Assembly (NCBI GenBank): GCA_025055285.1
Contig: JANWXM010000008.1
Location: 1-64,000, forward strand
Reading direction: 5' to 3'
DNA: 64,000 nucleotides
DNA from: Saprospiraceae bacterium
GTDB taxonomy: Bacteria; Bacteroidota; Bacteroidia; Chitinophagales; Saprospiraceae
In this document: piece after piece, positions 16,635-26,781 of the stretch
Position numbering within the stretch: position 1 is the stretch's first letter
How the letters are laid out: each line of letters starts with the position of its first letter
Program-made: the position numbers and the translations under genes
Notes under the pieces: model-generated
Told to the model about the DNA's origin: nothing
The model's database searches: none
What the model saw: the letters and a program-made list of their open reading frames with translations, nothing else

Positions 16635-17639
16635 TTACTCTGTTGCTTCTTCTAATCGGTATTTGGAGAGGTCCATGCCAAAAGTTAGACCTTTCTCTTG
16701 TAACAACTCTTCTATCTCAACTAATGATTTTTTACCGAAGTTCCTGAATTTGAGCAATTCTTGCGTATCATATCGAACAAGGTCGGCCAGCGTGTTAATC
16801 TTTGCCGCTTTCAGACAGTTGTAGGCGCGTACGCTGAGGTCGAGGTCTTCCAACGAGGTTTTGAGCAACCGGCGCATCTGCAAAATATGTTCATCTACAT
16901 CGGGCGCTTTATCCTGAACGGGTGTATCGAAGGTGATGTTGTCGTCTGTAATGATCATCAGGTGTTGAATGAGAATACGACTCGCTTCTCGCAAGGCAAC
17001 CTCCGGATGGATAGTACCATCCGTTTTAATCTCGATGGTAAGTTTTTCGTAATCAGTGCGCTGACCTACGCGAGTATTTTCTACGCGATAGGCGACATTC
17101 TTAATAGGAGTGTAAATGGCATCAATAGGGATTACGCCAATGATTGCATCTTTTGGCGAAACGTCTTCCGCGGGTTGATAGCCTCGCCCTTTCGTAATGG
17201 TGAGCTCCATCTCCAAGGTTACGAAAGGCTCCATGCGGCAAATAAGCAAGTCGGGGTTGAGTACGCGAAAGACATTATTGAATTCTTCGATATGCCCTGC
17301 GCGAAACTCTTCGCGACCGCTGATGGTCAGATAGATCTTTTCCGATTGGAACTTGTCATCAGGAGAGATCGGTTTTATGCGTACTTGCTTCAGGTTTAGC
17401 ACGATATCTACAACATCTTCCACCACACCTTTAATCGTAGAAAATTCGTGGTCAACACCGCCGATACGTACGGCGCTAATAGCGTAGCCTTCCAGAGAGG
17501 AAAGGAGCACGCGCCGGAGGGAGTTGCCAATGGTTTGGCCGAAACCTGGTTCTAGTGGTTTGAATTCAAAGACGCCTTCAAATTCGCTAACTTTTTGAAG
17601 GAGAATTTTATCAGGCTTTTGAAACGAAAGAATGCTCAT
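16635..17639 (-). CDS. rpoA: RNA polymerase alpha subunit
   Basis: A 334-residue protein. The N-terminal dimerisation domain (residues 1-235, with the early motif PGFGQTIGNSLRRVLLSSLEG) starts enzyme assembly. The C-terminal domain (about 255-325, LEDLDLSVRAYNCLKAAKI and FRNFGKKSLVEIEELL) contacts DNA and activators. Length and order match the family. It lies between rpsD (50 bp upstream) and rplQ, as in most bacterial alpha operons. Confidence 0.98.
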   Translation of the reverse strand: MSILSFQKPDKILLQKVSEFEGVFEFKPLEPGFGQTIGNSLRRVLLSSLEGYAISAVRIGGVDHEFSTIKGVVEDVVDIVLNLKQVRIKPISPDDKFQSEKIYLTISGREEFRAGHIEEFNNVFRVLNPDLLICRMEPFVTLEMELTITKGRGYQPAEDVSPKDAIIGVIPIDAIYTPIKNVAYRVENTRVGQRTDYEKLTIEIKTDGTIHPEVALREASRILIQHLMIITDDNITFDTPVQDKAPDVDEHILQMRRLLKTSLEDLDLSVRAYNCLKAAKINTLADLVRYDTQELLKFRNFGKKSLVEIEELLQEKGLTFGMDLSKYRLEEATE

Positions 17640-17689
17640 ATACCACTGGAAAAGGGCTGATAGGGTTAGAAAAACGAAACAGAATATGG

Positions 17690-18304
17690 TTACTTCGAGT
17701 ACAATTCAACGATAAGCTGTTCGTTGATTTTTTCTGGTATCTGGTCGCGCTGAGGGAAGGTCAAGAATACCCCTTCCATCTTGTCAGGATTCCACTCTAG
17801 CCACGGATAGCGGCGTACATCATTGGTTTTTGCCCCTACGTGGGTTGTAATCACCTCCAAATTTTTCGAACGTGAGCGCACCGCCACTACGTCGCCAGGT
17901 TTCAAGGTGTAGGAGGGTATGTTTACAACGCGACCATTGACGGTGATATGGCGATGACTAACTAGCTGACGAGCACTGCGGCGCGTTGGAGCGATACCCA
18001 AGCGATAGACGGTATTGTCTAAACGAGCCTCCAATAGCTGCAAGAGGACTTCGCCCGTCACGCCGTGGCGACGCGTAGCATTGTAGAAAATGCGGCGAAA
18101 CTGGCGCTCCAGAATACCATATGTGTACTTCGCCTTTTGTTTTTCTGCTAACTGAAGCGCGTAATCCGAGCGCGCTTTGCGTCGCCTATTTAGGCCGTGT
18201 TGGCCAGGCGGATATTTGCGGCGCTCAAAATACTTATCGTATCCGAATATAGGATCACCAAAGGCACGTGCCTTCTTTGTAAGAGGTCCAGTATAACGAG
18301 CCAT
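17690..18304 (-). CDS. rpsD: 30S ribosomal protein S4
   Basis: A 204-residue primary 16S rRNA binder that nucleates small-subunit assembly. Motifs: an N-terminal [17 protein letters not shown]-type start, [10 protein letters not shown], and an S4 RNA-binding domain ([20 protein letters not shown]). The N-terminal zinc Cys found in some bacteria are absent. In many bacteria S4 represses the alpha operon; no pseudoknot leader could be identified by eye here. Confidence 0.98.
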   Translation of the reverse strand: MARYTGPLTKKARAFGDPIFGYDKYFERRKYPPGQHGLNRRRKARSDYALQLAEKQKAKYTYGILERQFRRIFYNATRRHGVTGEVLLQLLEARLDNTVYRLGIAPTRRSARQLVSHRHITVNGRVVNIPSYTLKPGDVVAVRSRSKNLEVITTHVGAKTNDVRRYPWLEWNPDKMEGVFLTFPQRDQIPEKINEQLIVELYSK

Positions 18305-18352
18305 TTTGAGAGAGTGTTAACGGCGATGTGTAGGAATGAGAAATACTATTAT

Positions 18353-18748
18353 TTAGACCCGACGGCGTTTTGGAGGGCGGCAGCCATTGTGCGGCAGTGG
18401 AGTGATGTCCTTTATGACAGTGACCTTCAAACCCGCTTGGTCTAGGGCGCGTATCGCAGCTTCACGTCCAGAGCCCGGGCCCTTCACGCGCACTTCTACG
18501 CTGCGTACACCAGCGTCGTAGGCTGCTTTGGCCGCCTCCGTAGCCGAAACCTGGGCAGCATAAGGCGTATTCTTCTTCGATCCGCGAAAGCCTGCTTTAC
18601 CAGCCGACGACCAGGTAATTACCTCACCTTGTTTGTTTGCAATAGTGATGATAATGTTGTTAAAACTGGAGTGGATATGTGCTATGCCTTCCGGTGTAAC
18701 TTTGACTTTCCGTTTTACGGCCTTTTTGCTTGCTGCACTTTTTGCCAT
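18353..18748 (-). CDS. rpsK: 30S ribosomal protein S11
   Basis: A 131-residue protein of the 30S platform near the mRNA exit. Typical segments are [31 protein letters not shown] and the C-terminal [15 protein letters not shown]. It lies 57 bp after rpsM and 48 bp before rpsD. The N-terminus is short and Lys-rich. Confidence 0.98.
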   Translation of the reverse strand: MAKSAASKKAVKRKVKVTPEGIAHIHSSFNNIIITIANKQGEVITWSSAGKAGFRGSKKNTPYAAQVSATEAAKAAYDAGVRSVEVRVKGPGSGREAAIRALDQAGLKVTVIKDITPLPHNGCRPPKRRRV

Positions 18749-18805
18749 CGAGGATATAGTTTAGATAACTTATAACAGCGTGAGGGTAGAGCAACGCGTC
18801 AATTA

Positions 18806-19186
18806 TTACTTCTTCGTTGCCTTCTTCTTGTTTGCTACCGTTTTGCGCTTGCCCTTGCGCGTGCGCGCGTTTGTGCGCGTCCGTTGGCCTCGAACGGGCA
18901 ATCCTTTGCGATGTCGCAAGCCGCGGTAACATCCGATGTCCATCAAGCGCTTGATATTCATCTGAACTTCCGCGCGCAATTGACCCTCTGTCTTGTATTC
19001 TTCACTGATGATTCGTGAAATGGCCTTGATGTTCTCGTCCGTCCACTGCTCTACTTTCGTATTGATGTCAATACCCGCCTTTTCTAAAATCGCTTTGGCC
19101 GCAGAGCGACCTATCCCATAGATGTAGGTCAAACCAATTACTCCGCGCTTGTTTCGAGGCAAATCCACACCAACAATACGTGCCAT
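18806..19186 (-). CDS. rpsM: 30S ribosomal protein S13
   Basis: A 126-residue 30S-head protein that contacts tRNA and the 50S subunit. It starts [20 protein letters not shown] with the helix-two-turn-helix [12 protein letters not shown], and ends in a basic tail with [18 protein letters not shown]. It lies 49 bp after rpmJ in the standard order. Confidence 0.98.
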   Translation of the reverse strand: MARIVGVDLPRNKRGVIGLTYIYGIGRSAAKAILEKAGIDINTKVEQWTDENIKAISRIISEEYKTEGQLRAEVQMNIKRLMDIGCYRGLRHRKGLPVRGQRTRTNARTRKGKRKTVANKKKATKK

Positions 19187-19235
19187 ATCCGTCAGCGTTG
19201 TTTTGTTCTTAAAAAATGTCTATCTCCAGCAGAAA

Positions 19236-19352
19236 CTATCCCTGGCGCTGCTTAAACTTTGGATTCTTTTTGTTGATTACATAGATGCGACCTTTGCGGC
19301 GTACGATCTTGCAATCAGGGCTGCGTTTCTTAACAGAGGGCCTAACTTTCAT
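19236..19352 (-). CDS. rpmJ: 50S ribosomal protein L36
   Basis: A 38-residue protein read directly from the minus strand: ATG at 19350-19352, TAG at 19236-19238. It begins [20 protein letters not shown] and ends KFKQRQG. Only one of the usual zinc-binding Cys remains (Cys 14), the pattern I associate with Bacteroidota L36. It sits between infA and rpsM. It is too short for ordinary ORF cut-offs and easily missed. Confidence 0.96.
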   Translation of the reverse strand: MKVRPSVKKRSPDCKIVRRKGRIYVINKKNPKFKQRQG

Positions 19353-19390
19353 ATGAAGATGCGATGTTTCAACTGCTCGTTAGGTAAAAA

Positions 19391-19609
19391 CTACTTGTAT
19401 CGGTAAACAATTCGTCCTCTCGTCAAGTCGTACGGAGACATCTCGACCGAAACCTTATCTCCCGGGAGAATGCGAATGTAATTCATCCGCATTTTACCTG
19501 AGATGGTTGCCAATATGACGTGGTCGTTTTCCAAGCGCACGCGAAAGGATGCGTTGGCGAGCGCTTCCGTAACCACCCCATCCTGGCGGATCAAATCCTC
19601 TTTAGGCAT
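19391..19609 (-). CDS. infA: Translation initiation factor IF-1
   Basis: A 72-residue S1-type OB fold that binds the A site of the 30S subunit during initiation. ATG 19609 ([11 protein letters not shown]) is chosen over 19639 because it gives the usual 72 residues and avoids overlap with map. Motifs [21 protein letters not shown] and the C-terminal [11 protein letters not shown] are diagnostic. It starts 10 bp after the map stop. Confidence 0.96.
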   Translation of the reverse strand: MPKEDLIRQDGVVTEALANASFRVRLENDHVILATISGKMRMNYIRILPGDKVSVEMSPYDLTRGRIVYRYK

Positions 19610-19619
19610 ATCGGTAACG

Positions 19620-20492
19620 CTAATTTTTTTGGGCTGCAAAGTTCTTACTTTTTGGCGAAATTTTTTTCAAGTATGGATTATTTTTTATTGCCTCATGGAT
19701 AAGGCTGTGGTCAGAGAGGATTTCCGCTCTTTCTTTGCGCACGGCGATGGAATGCTCGTAGTGCGCGCTGGGCTTACCGTCTCGAGTATGGATAGTCCAA
19801 CCATCTTCGTGCTGATAAACTTCCCGACGCCCCATGTTTACCATGGGTTCAATGGCAAGTGTTAGCCCGCTTTGCAACAGTAAGCCCTGACCACGCTTGC
19901 CGTAGTTAGGCACTTCAGGTTCTTCGTGCAACGACCGACCAATGCCGTGGCCAACTAGTTCGCGAACTACTGCATATGGATGCTCGCGTTCACAAAAGTG
20001 CTGAATAGCAAAAGCAATATCTCCTACTCGCTTACCTGCAACTGCTTGTTCAATACCCTGATATAGAGCGCCGTAGGTGACTTCCAATAATTCCATGACG
20101 GGTGCAGGTGTTCCCATGAAAGCAAAGGTGAAAGCAGCATCGCCATAATACCCTTGCCACTCCACACCGCAGTCTATGGAGACGATATCGTCTTCTTCAA
20201 AAGGGCGGTCGTCTGGAATACCGTGTACTACGATATCGTTATGCGAGATACAAAGCGAGGCAGGAAAGCCATTGTATCCCTTGAAAGCGGGACGGCCACC
20301 GAGATCTCGAATAAAAGTCTCAGCCTCTCGGTCTAAAACTTTGCCACTTATACCGGGCCTCAGCAGCGTTGCCACGTGCGCCAAGGTCTTAGACACGATG
20401 AGGTTTGCCATACGCATAAGTTCAATCTCCTCATCGGTCTTATAAAAAACCTTTTTGCCTTGCGCGATGCTGCTAAAAAAGCCCATGAACAA
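19620..20492 (-). CDS. map: Type I methionine aminopeptidase
   Basis: A 290-residue enzyme that removes the initiator Met from new proteins. The metal ligands are visible in [20 protein letters not shown] (two Asp), [15 protein letters not shown] (His), [11 protein letters not shown] (Glu) and HYEHSIAV (Glu). The start could be M1 or M3 (20486). It lies 11 bp after secY, in the usual secY-map-infA order. The final codons include TTTGCAGCCC, a partial match to the promoter-leader motif discussed in the findings. Confidence 0.96.
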   Translation of the reverse strand: MFMGFFSSIAQGKKVFYKTDEEIELMRMANLIVSKTLAHVATLLRPGISGKVLDREAETFIRDLGGRPAFKGYNGFPASLCISHNDIVVHGIPDDRPFEEDDIVSIDCGVEWQGYYGDAAFTFAFMGTPAPVMELLEVTYGALYQGIEQAVAGKRVGDIAFAIQHFCEREHPYAVVRELVGHGIGRSLHEEPEVPNYGKRGQGLLLQSGLTLAIEPMVNMGRREVYQHEDGWTIHTRDGKPSAHYEHSIAVRKERAEILSDHSLIHEAIKNNPYLKKISPKSKNFAAQKN

Positions 20493-20503
20493 CGTCTATT
20501 CGA

Positions 20504-21868
20504 TTATTGCGGTTGACCAAGTTGGATACCTTGAGCTAAGCGGCCCTGGATGCGGCCCGACTTTATGAGGCCATCGTATTTCTTTGTAAGTAGATAACTT
20601 TCTACTACCTGAAGGGTGTCCAGCGCCACACCAATCATGATGAGCAGAGTTGTACCGCCGAAAAAGAGAGCGAATTGTTGGTTAACTCCCAGCGACGCAG
20701 CAATTGAAGGCAAGATGCCAATTGTTCCTAGAAAAATAGCGCCCGGGAGCGTGATGCGTGTCATAATAGTATCAATATATGCTGCCGTTGGCTCGCCTGG
20801 CTTTACCCCTGGGATAAAGCCATTGCTCCGCTTTAGGTAATCGGCATAGTTCGTGGGGTTGATCATTAGGGCGGTATACACGTAAGTGAATACGACTATC
20901 AGGATGAAGAACACGACGTTGTAGCCGACGGAGTAGATGTCGTTGAAGGTGCGCAACACTGCGCTTTGAGCGTCAGCTCCTGCAAAATATTGCAACGCAG
21001 TAGCAGGTAGGAACATGAGCGCCTGCGCGAAGATAATGGGCATAACGCCTGCAGAATTTACCTTTAGAGGTAAATAATCGCGCGCAGTGGCTTGCGGCAG
21101 ACCACCACCCGTTCGGCCGACCATGCGCTTGGCAAATTGAATTGGAATACGGCGAACGCCCTGAATGACCAGCACTGTCAGCATTACTACAGCAAAGAAA
21201 AACGCCAATTCGACGAAAAACAGGAGCAATTGGTTGTCGCCGAACAGCTTTTGAAATTCAAACACAAAAGCTTGCGGCAAGCGAGCGATAATGCCCACCA
21301 TGATGATGAGCGATATACCGTTGCCGATGCCTTTGTCAGTAATGCGCTCTCCTAACCACATGCAGAAAATCGTGCCTGCTGTTAAGATGATAATGTTCGA
21401 AAACCAGAAAATTCCTTGTGGTATATCTGGTGAAACAGCCCCTGGGATGCTCGAAACCAATTGGAGGTATCCTCCTCCTTGTACTAGGGTGATAGCCACT
21501 GTTAGCAGGCGCGTAATCTGATTGAGTCGCTTGCGACCACTTTCCCCTTCGCGCGTTTGAAGACGCTGGAAGTATGGAACGGCAAAACCTAACAATTGAA
21601 CAATAATAGACGCCGTGATGTAGGGCATTACCCCAAGGGCAAAAATGGCAGCATTGTCGAAGGCTCCGCCCGTGAAAACGTTGATTAGCCCCAACAGGTC
21701 GTTAGCGCTCCGATTAGTGGCTGCGCGCTCCAAGGCAGCAGGCACTACGCCGGGCAGGATGATGAAAGTGCCTACGCGATAAACAAATACCAGCAAAAGC
21801 GTGAACAGCAGTCGTTCGCGCAGTTCCTGGATGCTCCAGATATTTTTCAAAACTGTGATGAGTTTCAT
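20504..21868 (-). CDS. secY: Preprotein translocase subunit SecY
   Basis: A 454-residue channel subunit of the Sec translocon with ten membrane helices. Clear family segments are RVGTFIILPGV, GVMPYITASIIVQLL, RLQTREGESGRKRLNQITR, GERITDKGIGNGISLII and the C-terminal loop NGFIPGVKPGEPTAAYI. It lies 18 bp after rplO. Signal peptides elsewhere in the window depend on this channel, and T9SS cargo crosses it first. Confidence 0.98.
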   Translation of the reverse strand: MKLITVLKNIWSIQELRERLLFTLLLVFVYRVGTFIILPGVVPAALERAATNRSANDLLGLINVFTGGAFDNAAIFALGVMPYITASIIVQLLGFAVPYFQRLQTREGESGRKRLNQITRLLTVAITLVQGGGYLQLVSSIPGAVSPDIPQGIFWFSNIIILTAGTIFCMWLGERITDKGIGNGISLIIMVGIIARLPQAFVFEFQKLFGDNQLLLFFVELAFFFAVVMLTVLVIQGVRRIPIQFAKRMVGRTGGGLPQATARDYLPLKVNSAGVMPIIFAQALMFLPATALQYFAGADAQSAVLRTFNDIYSVGYNVVFFILIVVFTYVYTALMINPTNYADYLKRSNGFIPGVKPGEPTAAYIDTIMTRITLPGAIFLGTIGILPSIAASLGVNQQFALFFGGTTLLIMIGVALDTLQVVESYLLTKKYDGLIKSGRIQGRLAQGIQLGQPQ

Positions 21869-21886
21869 GGCGAGCAGCCCAATTTA

Positions 21887-22333
21887 TTAGACGATTTGAA
21901 CAGAACCCCCTACAGCCTCAATGGCGTTCTTTGCCGAGGCCGAGATAGCGTGAACACTCAGGTGAACAGGAGTCGATAGATTGCCTCGGCCTAGTATTTT
22001 AACCTTGTCTGTCTTCCGCGCCAAACCTAGGGCAACAAAACTAGAGACGTCGAATGTCGTTTGGCCCGTTTTATCTATTAACTTTTGCAGAGCGTCCAGA
22101 TTAATGGCTACGTATTCTACGCGATGGATATTTTTAAAACCGCGTTTGGGCAAGCGCCGTTGCAAAGGCGTTTGACCTCCCTCAAAGTTGCGCTTTAACC
22201 GCGCGCCACTTCGCGACTTGTCGCCCTTGTGACCACGTGTGCAGGTACCGCCTAAGCCCGACCCTTGGCCTCGGCCAACTCGTTTGCGCGTCTTAACTGA
22301 CCCGGGTGCCGGGCGTAGATTACCGAGTTCCAT
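21887..22333 (-). CDS. rplO: 50S ribosomal protein L15
   Basis: A 148-residue late-assembly large-subunit protein. N-terminal LRPAPGSVKTRKRVGRGQGS and GTCTRGHKGDKSRSG, then FEGGQTPLQRRLPKRGFKN, are standard. It follows rpmD by 12 bp and precedes secY by 18 bp. Confidence 0.98.
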   Translation of the reverse strand: MELGNLRPAPGSVKTRKRVGRGQGSGLGGTCTRGHKGDKSRSGARLKRNFEGGQTPLQRRLPKRGFKNIHRVEYVAINLDALQKLIDKTGQTTFDVSSFVALGLARKTDKVKILGRGNLSTPVHLSVHAISASAKNAIEAVGGSVQIV

Positions 22334-22345
22334 GTTGCGCTAACA

Positions 22346-22537
22346 TTAAGTGGTGGATGAATTAAATTGTACTTGTACTAAATGCTGAACCTTGCGAATC
22401 ATGCCTCGTATCTGCGGGGTATCGTTATGCTCCACAGTCTGGTGCATCTTGCGAAGGCCGAGTGCTTCCACAGTTGCTTTCTGCCGTTTAGAGCAGTCTA
22501 TTGGGCTTCTTACCAATGTAATTCTTAGCTTGCTCAT
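22346..22537 (-). CDS. rpmD: 50S ribosomal protein L30
   Basis: A 63-residue protein with [20 protein letters not shown] at the start and the family segment [19 protein letters not shown]. Normal length. It follows rpsE after 3 bp, so the two are probably translationally coupled. Confidence 0.97.
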   Translation of the reverse strand: MSKLRITLVRSPIDCSKRQKATVEALGLRKMHQTVEHNDTPQIRGMIRKVQHLVQVQFNSSTT

Positions 22538-22540
22538 GGT

Positions 22541-23062
22541 TCAACCGTTGAACAATTTTTCCATCGAAATACCGCGTTGGCGAGCAATTTCAGCTGGGCT
22601 GCGCAGGCTTCGCAAGGCTGCGATGGTTGCCTTCACTACATTATGCGGGTTGGAAGAACCGATCGCTTTGGCCAATACGTCTTGTATACCTGCCATCTCG
22701 AGAACGGCGCGCATAGCACCACCTGCAATAACGCCCGTACCGTGAGCAGCAGGTTTAATAAACACGCGGCCTGCGCCGTATTTGCCGTAGGCCTCATGCG
22801 GGATAGTACCGTTAATGACTGGGACGCGAATGAGGTTTTTCTCTGCGTCTTTTATGGCCTTGTTGATTGCTTCTTGAACCTCACGAGCTTTGCCCAGGCC
22901 ATGCCCTACTGTCCCTTTTCCGTCACCTAACACCACAACGGCAGAAAAACTGAAGGTCCGACCTCCTTTGGTCACTTTCGCCACTCGATTGAGGGATACT
23001 AACTTTTCCTTTAGGTCGGAAACCTCAGAAACTTTTACTTTTTCTCCTTCCTGTTTGGCCAT
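22541..23062 (-). CDS. rpsE: 30S ribosomal protein S5
   Basis: A 173-residue protein of the mRNA-entry region that affects decoding accuracy. The N-terminal double-stranded RNA-binding domain includes [20 protein letters not shown]. The C-terminal domain includes [19 protein letters not shown] and [15 protein letters not shown]. It lies 29 bp after rplR. Confidence 0.98.
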   Translation of the reverse strand: MAKQEGEKVKVSEVSDLKEKLVSLNRVAKVTKGGRTFSFSAVVVLGDGKGTVGHGLGKAREVQEAINKAIKDAEKNLIRVPVINGTIPHEAYGKYGAGRVFIKPAAHGTGVIAGGAMRAVLEMAGIQDVLAKAIGSSNPHNVVKATIAALRSLRSPAEIARQRGISMEKLFNG

Positions 23063-23091
23063 TTTTATCTAAAACATTGAAAATGTTTAAT

Positions 23092-23442
23092 TTAAAACTT
23101 TAATCCTCCCTCGCGCGCGCCTTCAGCGAGCGCCTTGACTCGCCCGTGATAAAGGTAGCCGCCGCGGTCGAAGACGACGGCTTCGATGCCACAGGCTCGC
23201 GCTTTTTCTGCAATGAGTTTGCCTACTTGCAGCGCTTTTTCTGTCTTAGTAGCTTTCATCCCCTGAAGTTCGCGCGATGAGGCTGCTACCAAAGTGTGTC
23301 CTTTAGTGTCGTCAATGATCTGGCAATAGATCTCCTTGTTGGAGCGATAGACGCTCAATCTCGGGCGCTGGGGTGTGCCCGATATCTTTTTGCGAATGCG
23401 CAGGTGGATGCGCTTTCTTCTTTCTTCTCTCGTGCGTTTCAT
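23092..23442 (-). CDS. rplR: 50S ribosomal protein L18
   Basis: A 116-residue 5S rRNA-binding protein. It has the basic N-terminus, then [20 protein letters not shown], and ends [20 protein letters not shown]. It lies 42 bp after rplF, in the standard spc order. Confidence 0.98.
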   Translation of the reverse strand: MKRTREERRKRIHLRIRKKISGTPQRPRLSVYRSNKEIYCQIIDDTKGHTLVAASSRELQGMKATKTEKALQVGKLIAEKARACGIEAVVFDRGGYLYHGRVKALAEGAREGGLKF

Positions 23443-23484
23443 CGTTCGTTCTTTTTTCCCGATTGCCGACCGGGAGGTTAATTG

Positions 23485-24045
23485 TTATTTTTTACCGCCT
23501 GCTGTCTTACCTGGTTTACGGCGTATGATTTCGCCTTTGAACATGATGCCTTTGCCTTTGTAGGGCTCGGGCTTGCGGAAGGAACGAATCTTGGCGCATA
23601 CTTGGCCGAGCAATTCATTGTCGTGACACTCTAAGCGGATAAACGGAGGAGCGCCCTTTTCCATGCCTGTAGTCACCTTCACCTCTGGTGGGACAGCAAA
23701 CACAATCGGGTGAGAGTAGCCAAGGGAGAAAGTGACGAGGTTTCCGGTGTTCTCTACGCGAAAGCCTACGCCCACGATCTGCATTTCTTTTTGAAAGCCC
23801 TCGCTTACGCCCTTGACCATGTTGTTAAGTAAGGCGCGATAGAGGCCGTGAAGTGCCCGATGACGCTTCTGATCTGTCGGACGCCGGACAAGGATTTTGC
23901 CATCTTCTACCTTGACCTCGATATCTGGGTCTATCTTCCTCGTCAAGGAGCCCTTGGGGCCCTTCACAGTGACAGTATTGTCGGAAGCAATGTGAACTTC
24001 CACTTTCGGAGGTATAGGTATAGGTAATTTGCCTATTCGAGACAT
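23485..24045 (-). CDS. rplF: 50S ribosomal protein L6
   Basis: A 186-residue two-domain protein near the factor-binding site. It begins MSRIGKLPIPIPPKVEVHI and ends with the family signature PEPYKGKGIMFKGEIIRRKPGK (shown split in sequence at about residues 155-178), followed by a short Lys tail. It lies 39 bp after rpsH. Confidence 0.98.
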   Translation of the reverse strand: MSRIGKLPIPIPPKVEVHIASDNTVTVKGPKGSLTRKIDPDIEVKVEDGKILVRRPTDQKRHRALHGLYRALLNNMVKGVSEGFQKEMQIVGVGFRVENTGNLVTFSLGYSHPIVFAVPPEVKVTTGMEKGAPPFIRLECHDNELLGQVCAKIRSFRKPEPYKGKGIMFKGEIIRRKPGKTAGGKK

Positions 24046-24084
24046 GGCGAAACAAACAATTCAGTTCGAAGAATGAGAAGCAAG

Positions 24085-24495
24085 TCAATATACATAGCAA
24101 AGCAATTCGCCACCTACATTGAGTGCGCGCGCCTGTTTGTCAGTCATTACTCCCTTCGACGTAGAAAGGATCATAATGCCCAAGCCATTGATGATTCGGG
24201 GAATTTCAGCAGCACCCGCAAATTTGCGCAACCCTGGACGGCTGACACGCACTAACTCGCGAATGACGGGTTTCTTAGTAATAGGATCGTATTTGAGGGC
24301 AATTTTGATTACTCCTTGCTTATATTTTGGATGCTGATCTTCGAAGGCGTATTTGAGAATGTATCCTTGATCGTATAAGATCTCGGTAATGCGTTTTTTC
24401 AGCTTCGAGGCGGGTATTTCCACGATGCGATGCCCCGCCATTTGCGCGTTGCGAATGCGGGTGAGGTAATCTGCTATCGGATCGGTAACATGCAT
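24085..24495 (-). CDS. rpsH: 30S ribosomal protein S8
   Basis: A 136-residue 16S rRNA binder of the central domain; in E. coli it represses the spc operon. ATG 24495 (MHVTDPIADYLTRIRNA) is the true start; the frame runs back to 24651 only by overlapping rpsN. The C-terminal signature is LGIMILSTSKGVMTDKQAR. It lies 38 bp after rpsN. Confidence 0.97.
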   Translation of the reverse strand: MHVTDPIADYLTRIRNAQMAGHRIVEIPASKLKKRITEILYDQGYILKYAFEDQHPKYKQGVIKIALKYDPITKKPVIRELVRVSRPGLRKFAGAAEIPRIINGLGIMILSTSKGVMTDKQARALNVGGELLCYVY

Positions 24496-24533
24496 AGGGC
24501 AGACAATTGAATAATTGCAGACGTAAGCAAATT

Positions 24534-24803
24534 TTACCAAGAGGCTTTTGTTATCCCTGGAATCTTTCCTTGGAGGGCCATTTCCCGAAACTTTACCCGG
24601 CAAAGGCCGAAGCGACGCATATAACCTCTTGGCCGGCCGGTGAGCATGCATCGGTTGCGCAGCCGCACTGGACTAGAGTTGCGCGGCAGTTTGTCTAAGG
24701 CCTCGTAATCGCCGGCCTCTTTGAGGCGTTTGCGCAGCTCGGCGTACTTTGCTACTAGGCGAGCCCGCTTTTGCTCTCGAGCGATGACCGATTTTTTTGC
24801 CAT
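24534..24803 (-). CDS. rpsN: 30S ribosomal protein S14 (zinc-free type)
   Basis: An 89-residue S14 of the long, zinc-independent class, with no CxxC pairs. It has [19 protein letters not shown] near the start and [19 protein letters not shown] in the C-terminal half. It lies 34 bp after rplE. Confidence 0.97.
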   Translation of the reverse strand: MAKKSVIAREQKRARLVAKYAELRKRLKEAGDYEALDKLPRNSSPVRLRNRCMLTGRPRGYMRRFGLCRVKFREMALQGKIPGITKASW

Positions 24804-24837
24804 AATGTAATTTAGGTATATTTTTACGAGTGGAAAC

Positions 24838-25386
24838 TCATTTTCTAAAGGGCATGCCTAATTCCTTAAGCAAGGCGTAAGCTTCTGCGTCTGTCTTTGC
24901 AGTGGTTACAATGGTAATGTCCATGCCCGTGACGCGCGATATTTTATCTATGTCTATTTCAGGGAAGACGATTTGTTCCGACAGGCCCATGTTGTAGTTG
25001 CCTCGGCCGTCGAAAGATTTGTCATTAACGCCGCGAAAGTCGCGTACTCGTGGCAAAGCCACATAGATGAGGCGGTCGAGAAATTCATACATGCGGTCGC
25101 CGCGCAGAGTAACGCGCACACCGATGGGCATTCCTTCGCGCAGTTTGAAATTCGACACGGAGCGACGCGCTCGTGTGGGCACGGCCTTTTGGCCAGCGAT
25201 AAGGCTCATCTCTGCCACTGCGTTGTCAATCAATTTTTTGTCAGCAGTTGCTTCGCCTATGCCTTGGTTTAGGCATATCTTGACCAATCGAGGTACCTGC
25301 AGCGGGTTCTTGTAGTTGAACTGCTGCATCAGAGCAGGCACCACTTCCTTGTGGTATTTCTCTTTAAGACGGACTTTGTACGTCAT
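24838..25386 (-). CDS. rplE: 50S ribosomal protein L5
   Basis: A 182-residue protein that binds 5S rRNA and touches P-site tRNA. Segments [20 protein letters not shown] and [12 protein letters not shown]-like (here [20 protein letters not shown]) and the FPEIDIDKI end region are diagnostic. It starts 2 bp after the rplX stop, so it is probably coupled to it. Confidence 0.98.
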   Translation of the reverse strand: MTYKVRLKEKYHKEVVPALMQQFNYKNPLQVPRLVKICLNQGIGEATADKKLIDNAVAEMSLIAGQKAVPTRARRSVSNFKLREGMPIGVRVTLRGDRMYEFLDRLIYVALPRVRDFRGVNDKSFDGRGNYNMGLSEQIVFPEIDIDKISRVTGMDITIVTTAKTDAEAYALLKELGMPFRK

Positions 25387-25388
25387 TT

Positions 25389-25733
25389 CTAGATGCGGTT
25401 TCCTGTAGCTTTAGAATAGCGAACCCACTTGCCATTTTCCAGACGACGTCCAATGCGCGTGGGCTCACCCGTTTGAGGGTCGAGAAGCATAAGGTTTGAT
25501 ACGTGTATTGGTGCAGGCATTTCTTGGATGCCTCCTTCTTGATCAGCTGTAGCTTTCACATGCTTGTAAACGATGTTGACGTCTTCGACAATGGCGCGCA
25601 TTTTGTCGGGAAAAACCCGAAGAACGGTTCCGGTTTTTCCTTTATCGTCGCCCGCGATAACCATTACTTTATCTCCTGTGCGAATGTGCAACTTTGGCTT
25701 GTGGCGCTTAATGCCTGCGCGTTTTTTCGTCAT
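25389..25733 (-). CDS. rplX: 50S ribosomal protein L24
   Basis: A 114-residue assembly initiator with a KOW motif ([20 protein letters not shown]) and a C-terminal half with [20 protein letters not shown]. Somewhat longer than the E. coli protein (104). It lies 23 bp after rplN. Confidence 0.98.
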   Translation of the reverse strand: MTKKRAGIKRHKPKLHIRTGDKVMVIAGDDKGKTGTVLRVFPDKMRAIVEDVNIVYKHVKATADQEGGIQEMPAPIHVSNLMLLDPQTGEPTRIGRRLENGKWVRYSKATGNRI

Positions 25734-25756
25734 TTTTCACCGTATTTTTAGTGGGT

Positions 25757-26122
25757 TTAAAGAACTTCGGGAGCCAATGAGATGATACGGCTGTAGTCTT
25801 TGTCGCGTAGCTCGCGTGCAACGGGGCCTAGAATGCGCGTTCCACGCAAGTCATCGGTGTTGGTTAGTAGGACGACAGCGTTGTCATCAAAGCGAATATA
25901 GGAGCCATCTTTGCGGCGGACTTCCTTGCGCGTCCGAACGATGACAGCTTTCGAGACGGTGCCTTTTTTGATACCACCCGGTGTGGCCTCTTTGACCGTC
26001 ACTACGATTTTATCGCCTAAACTAGCATACCGTTGTCCGCTGCTACCGAGCACGCGAATGCAGAGCACCTCTTTAGCACCGGAATTATCGGCTACGTTCA
26101 GACGAGACTCTTGTTGAATCAT
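25757..26122 (-). CDS. rplN: 50S ribosomal protein L14
   Basis: A 121-residue highly conserved interface protein. ATG 26122 ([19 protein letters not shown]) is the true start; the frame upstream to 26170 has no family similarity and nearly reaches rpsQ. The C-terminal part [20 protein letters not shown] is typical. Confidence 0.98.
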   Translation of the reverse strand: MIQQESRLNVADNSGAKEVLCIRVLGSSGQRYASLGDKIVVTVKEATPGGIKKGTVSKAVIVRTRKEVRRKDGSYIRFDDNAVVLLTNTDDLRGTRILGPVARELRDKDYSRIISLAPEVL

Positions 26123-26173
26123 GGCGTAGAAGTTTTTAACGTAAATAAGGAAATCTGGCTGGTTTACCAAAAA

Positions 26174-26437
26174 TTATTTTGCACGTTCTATAATTTCCAC
26201 TAAGCGCCAGCGCTTGCGCTTGCTGAGTGGACGAGTTTCCATGATGCGGACTTTATCTCCTACATTGCACGTATTTGTCTCATCATGGGCTAAGAATTTT
26301 TTCGAGCGTTTGACGAATTTGCCGTAAAGAGGATGCTTTAGGCGACGTTCGACCAACACAGAGATGGTCTTGTCCATTTTATTGGACACGACGATGCCTA
26401 TTTTTTGTTTGCGAAGGTTTCTGACAGTTCCTTCCAT
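26174..26437 (-). CDS. rpsQ: 30S ribosomal protein S17
   Basis: An 87-residue OB-fold 16S rRNA binder. It shows [20 protein letters not shown], a RHPLYGKF-like element ([12 protein letters not shown]) and the C-terminal signature [16 protein letters not shown]. It lies 42 bp after rpmC. Confidence 0.98.
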   Translation of the reverse strand: MEGTVRNLRKQKIGIVVSNKMDKTISVLVERRLKHPLYGKFVKRSKKFLAHDETNTCNVGDKVRIMETRPLSKRKRWRLVEIIERAK

Positions 26438-26479
26438 AGATGAGGTGATAAGGGTAAGAAAAGTAAGGATAAGAAGGTT

Positions 26480-26740
26480 TTATCGCTGACGGCGCCGACG
26501 CGCAACTATCTTAGTGCGCAAGGCATGCTCTTCGGGAGACATAGCTTCCAGTTCGCGCCGACGCATTTCTGTATGGTATCGGGCGATAGTACGGCGCAGC
26601 TGGCGCAACTCCATTGGGTTGGCCAGTCCGCGAGCGGCGTGTTCAAACTTCAAGCGGTGGTATTCTTCCTGCAAGGACCGAATTTGGTCGTGCAAGTCAC
26701 TTGTATCTAATTTCGTTAGATCTATTTTTTCTTTAGCCAT
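26480..26740 (-). CDS. rpmC: 50S ribosomal protein L29
   Basis: An 86-residue protein at the tunnel exit. The two-helix core (LHDQIRSLQEEYHRLKFEHA, then NPMELRQLRRTIARYHTEM) is normal, but there are about 20 extra C-terminal residues ending KIVARRRRQR compared with the 63-residue E. coli protein. It lies 41 bp after rplP. Confidence 0.96.
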   Translation of the reverse strand: MAKEKIDLTKLDTSDLHDQIRSLQEEYHRLKFEHAARGLANPMELRQLRRTIARYHTEMRRRELEAMSPEEHALRTKIVARRRRQR

Positions 26741-26781
26741 ATTTCAGTTGCCGTGACTACACTTGTAGGAGTAATTCGGTG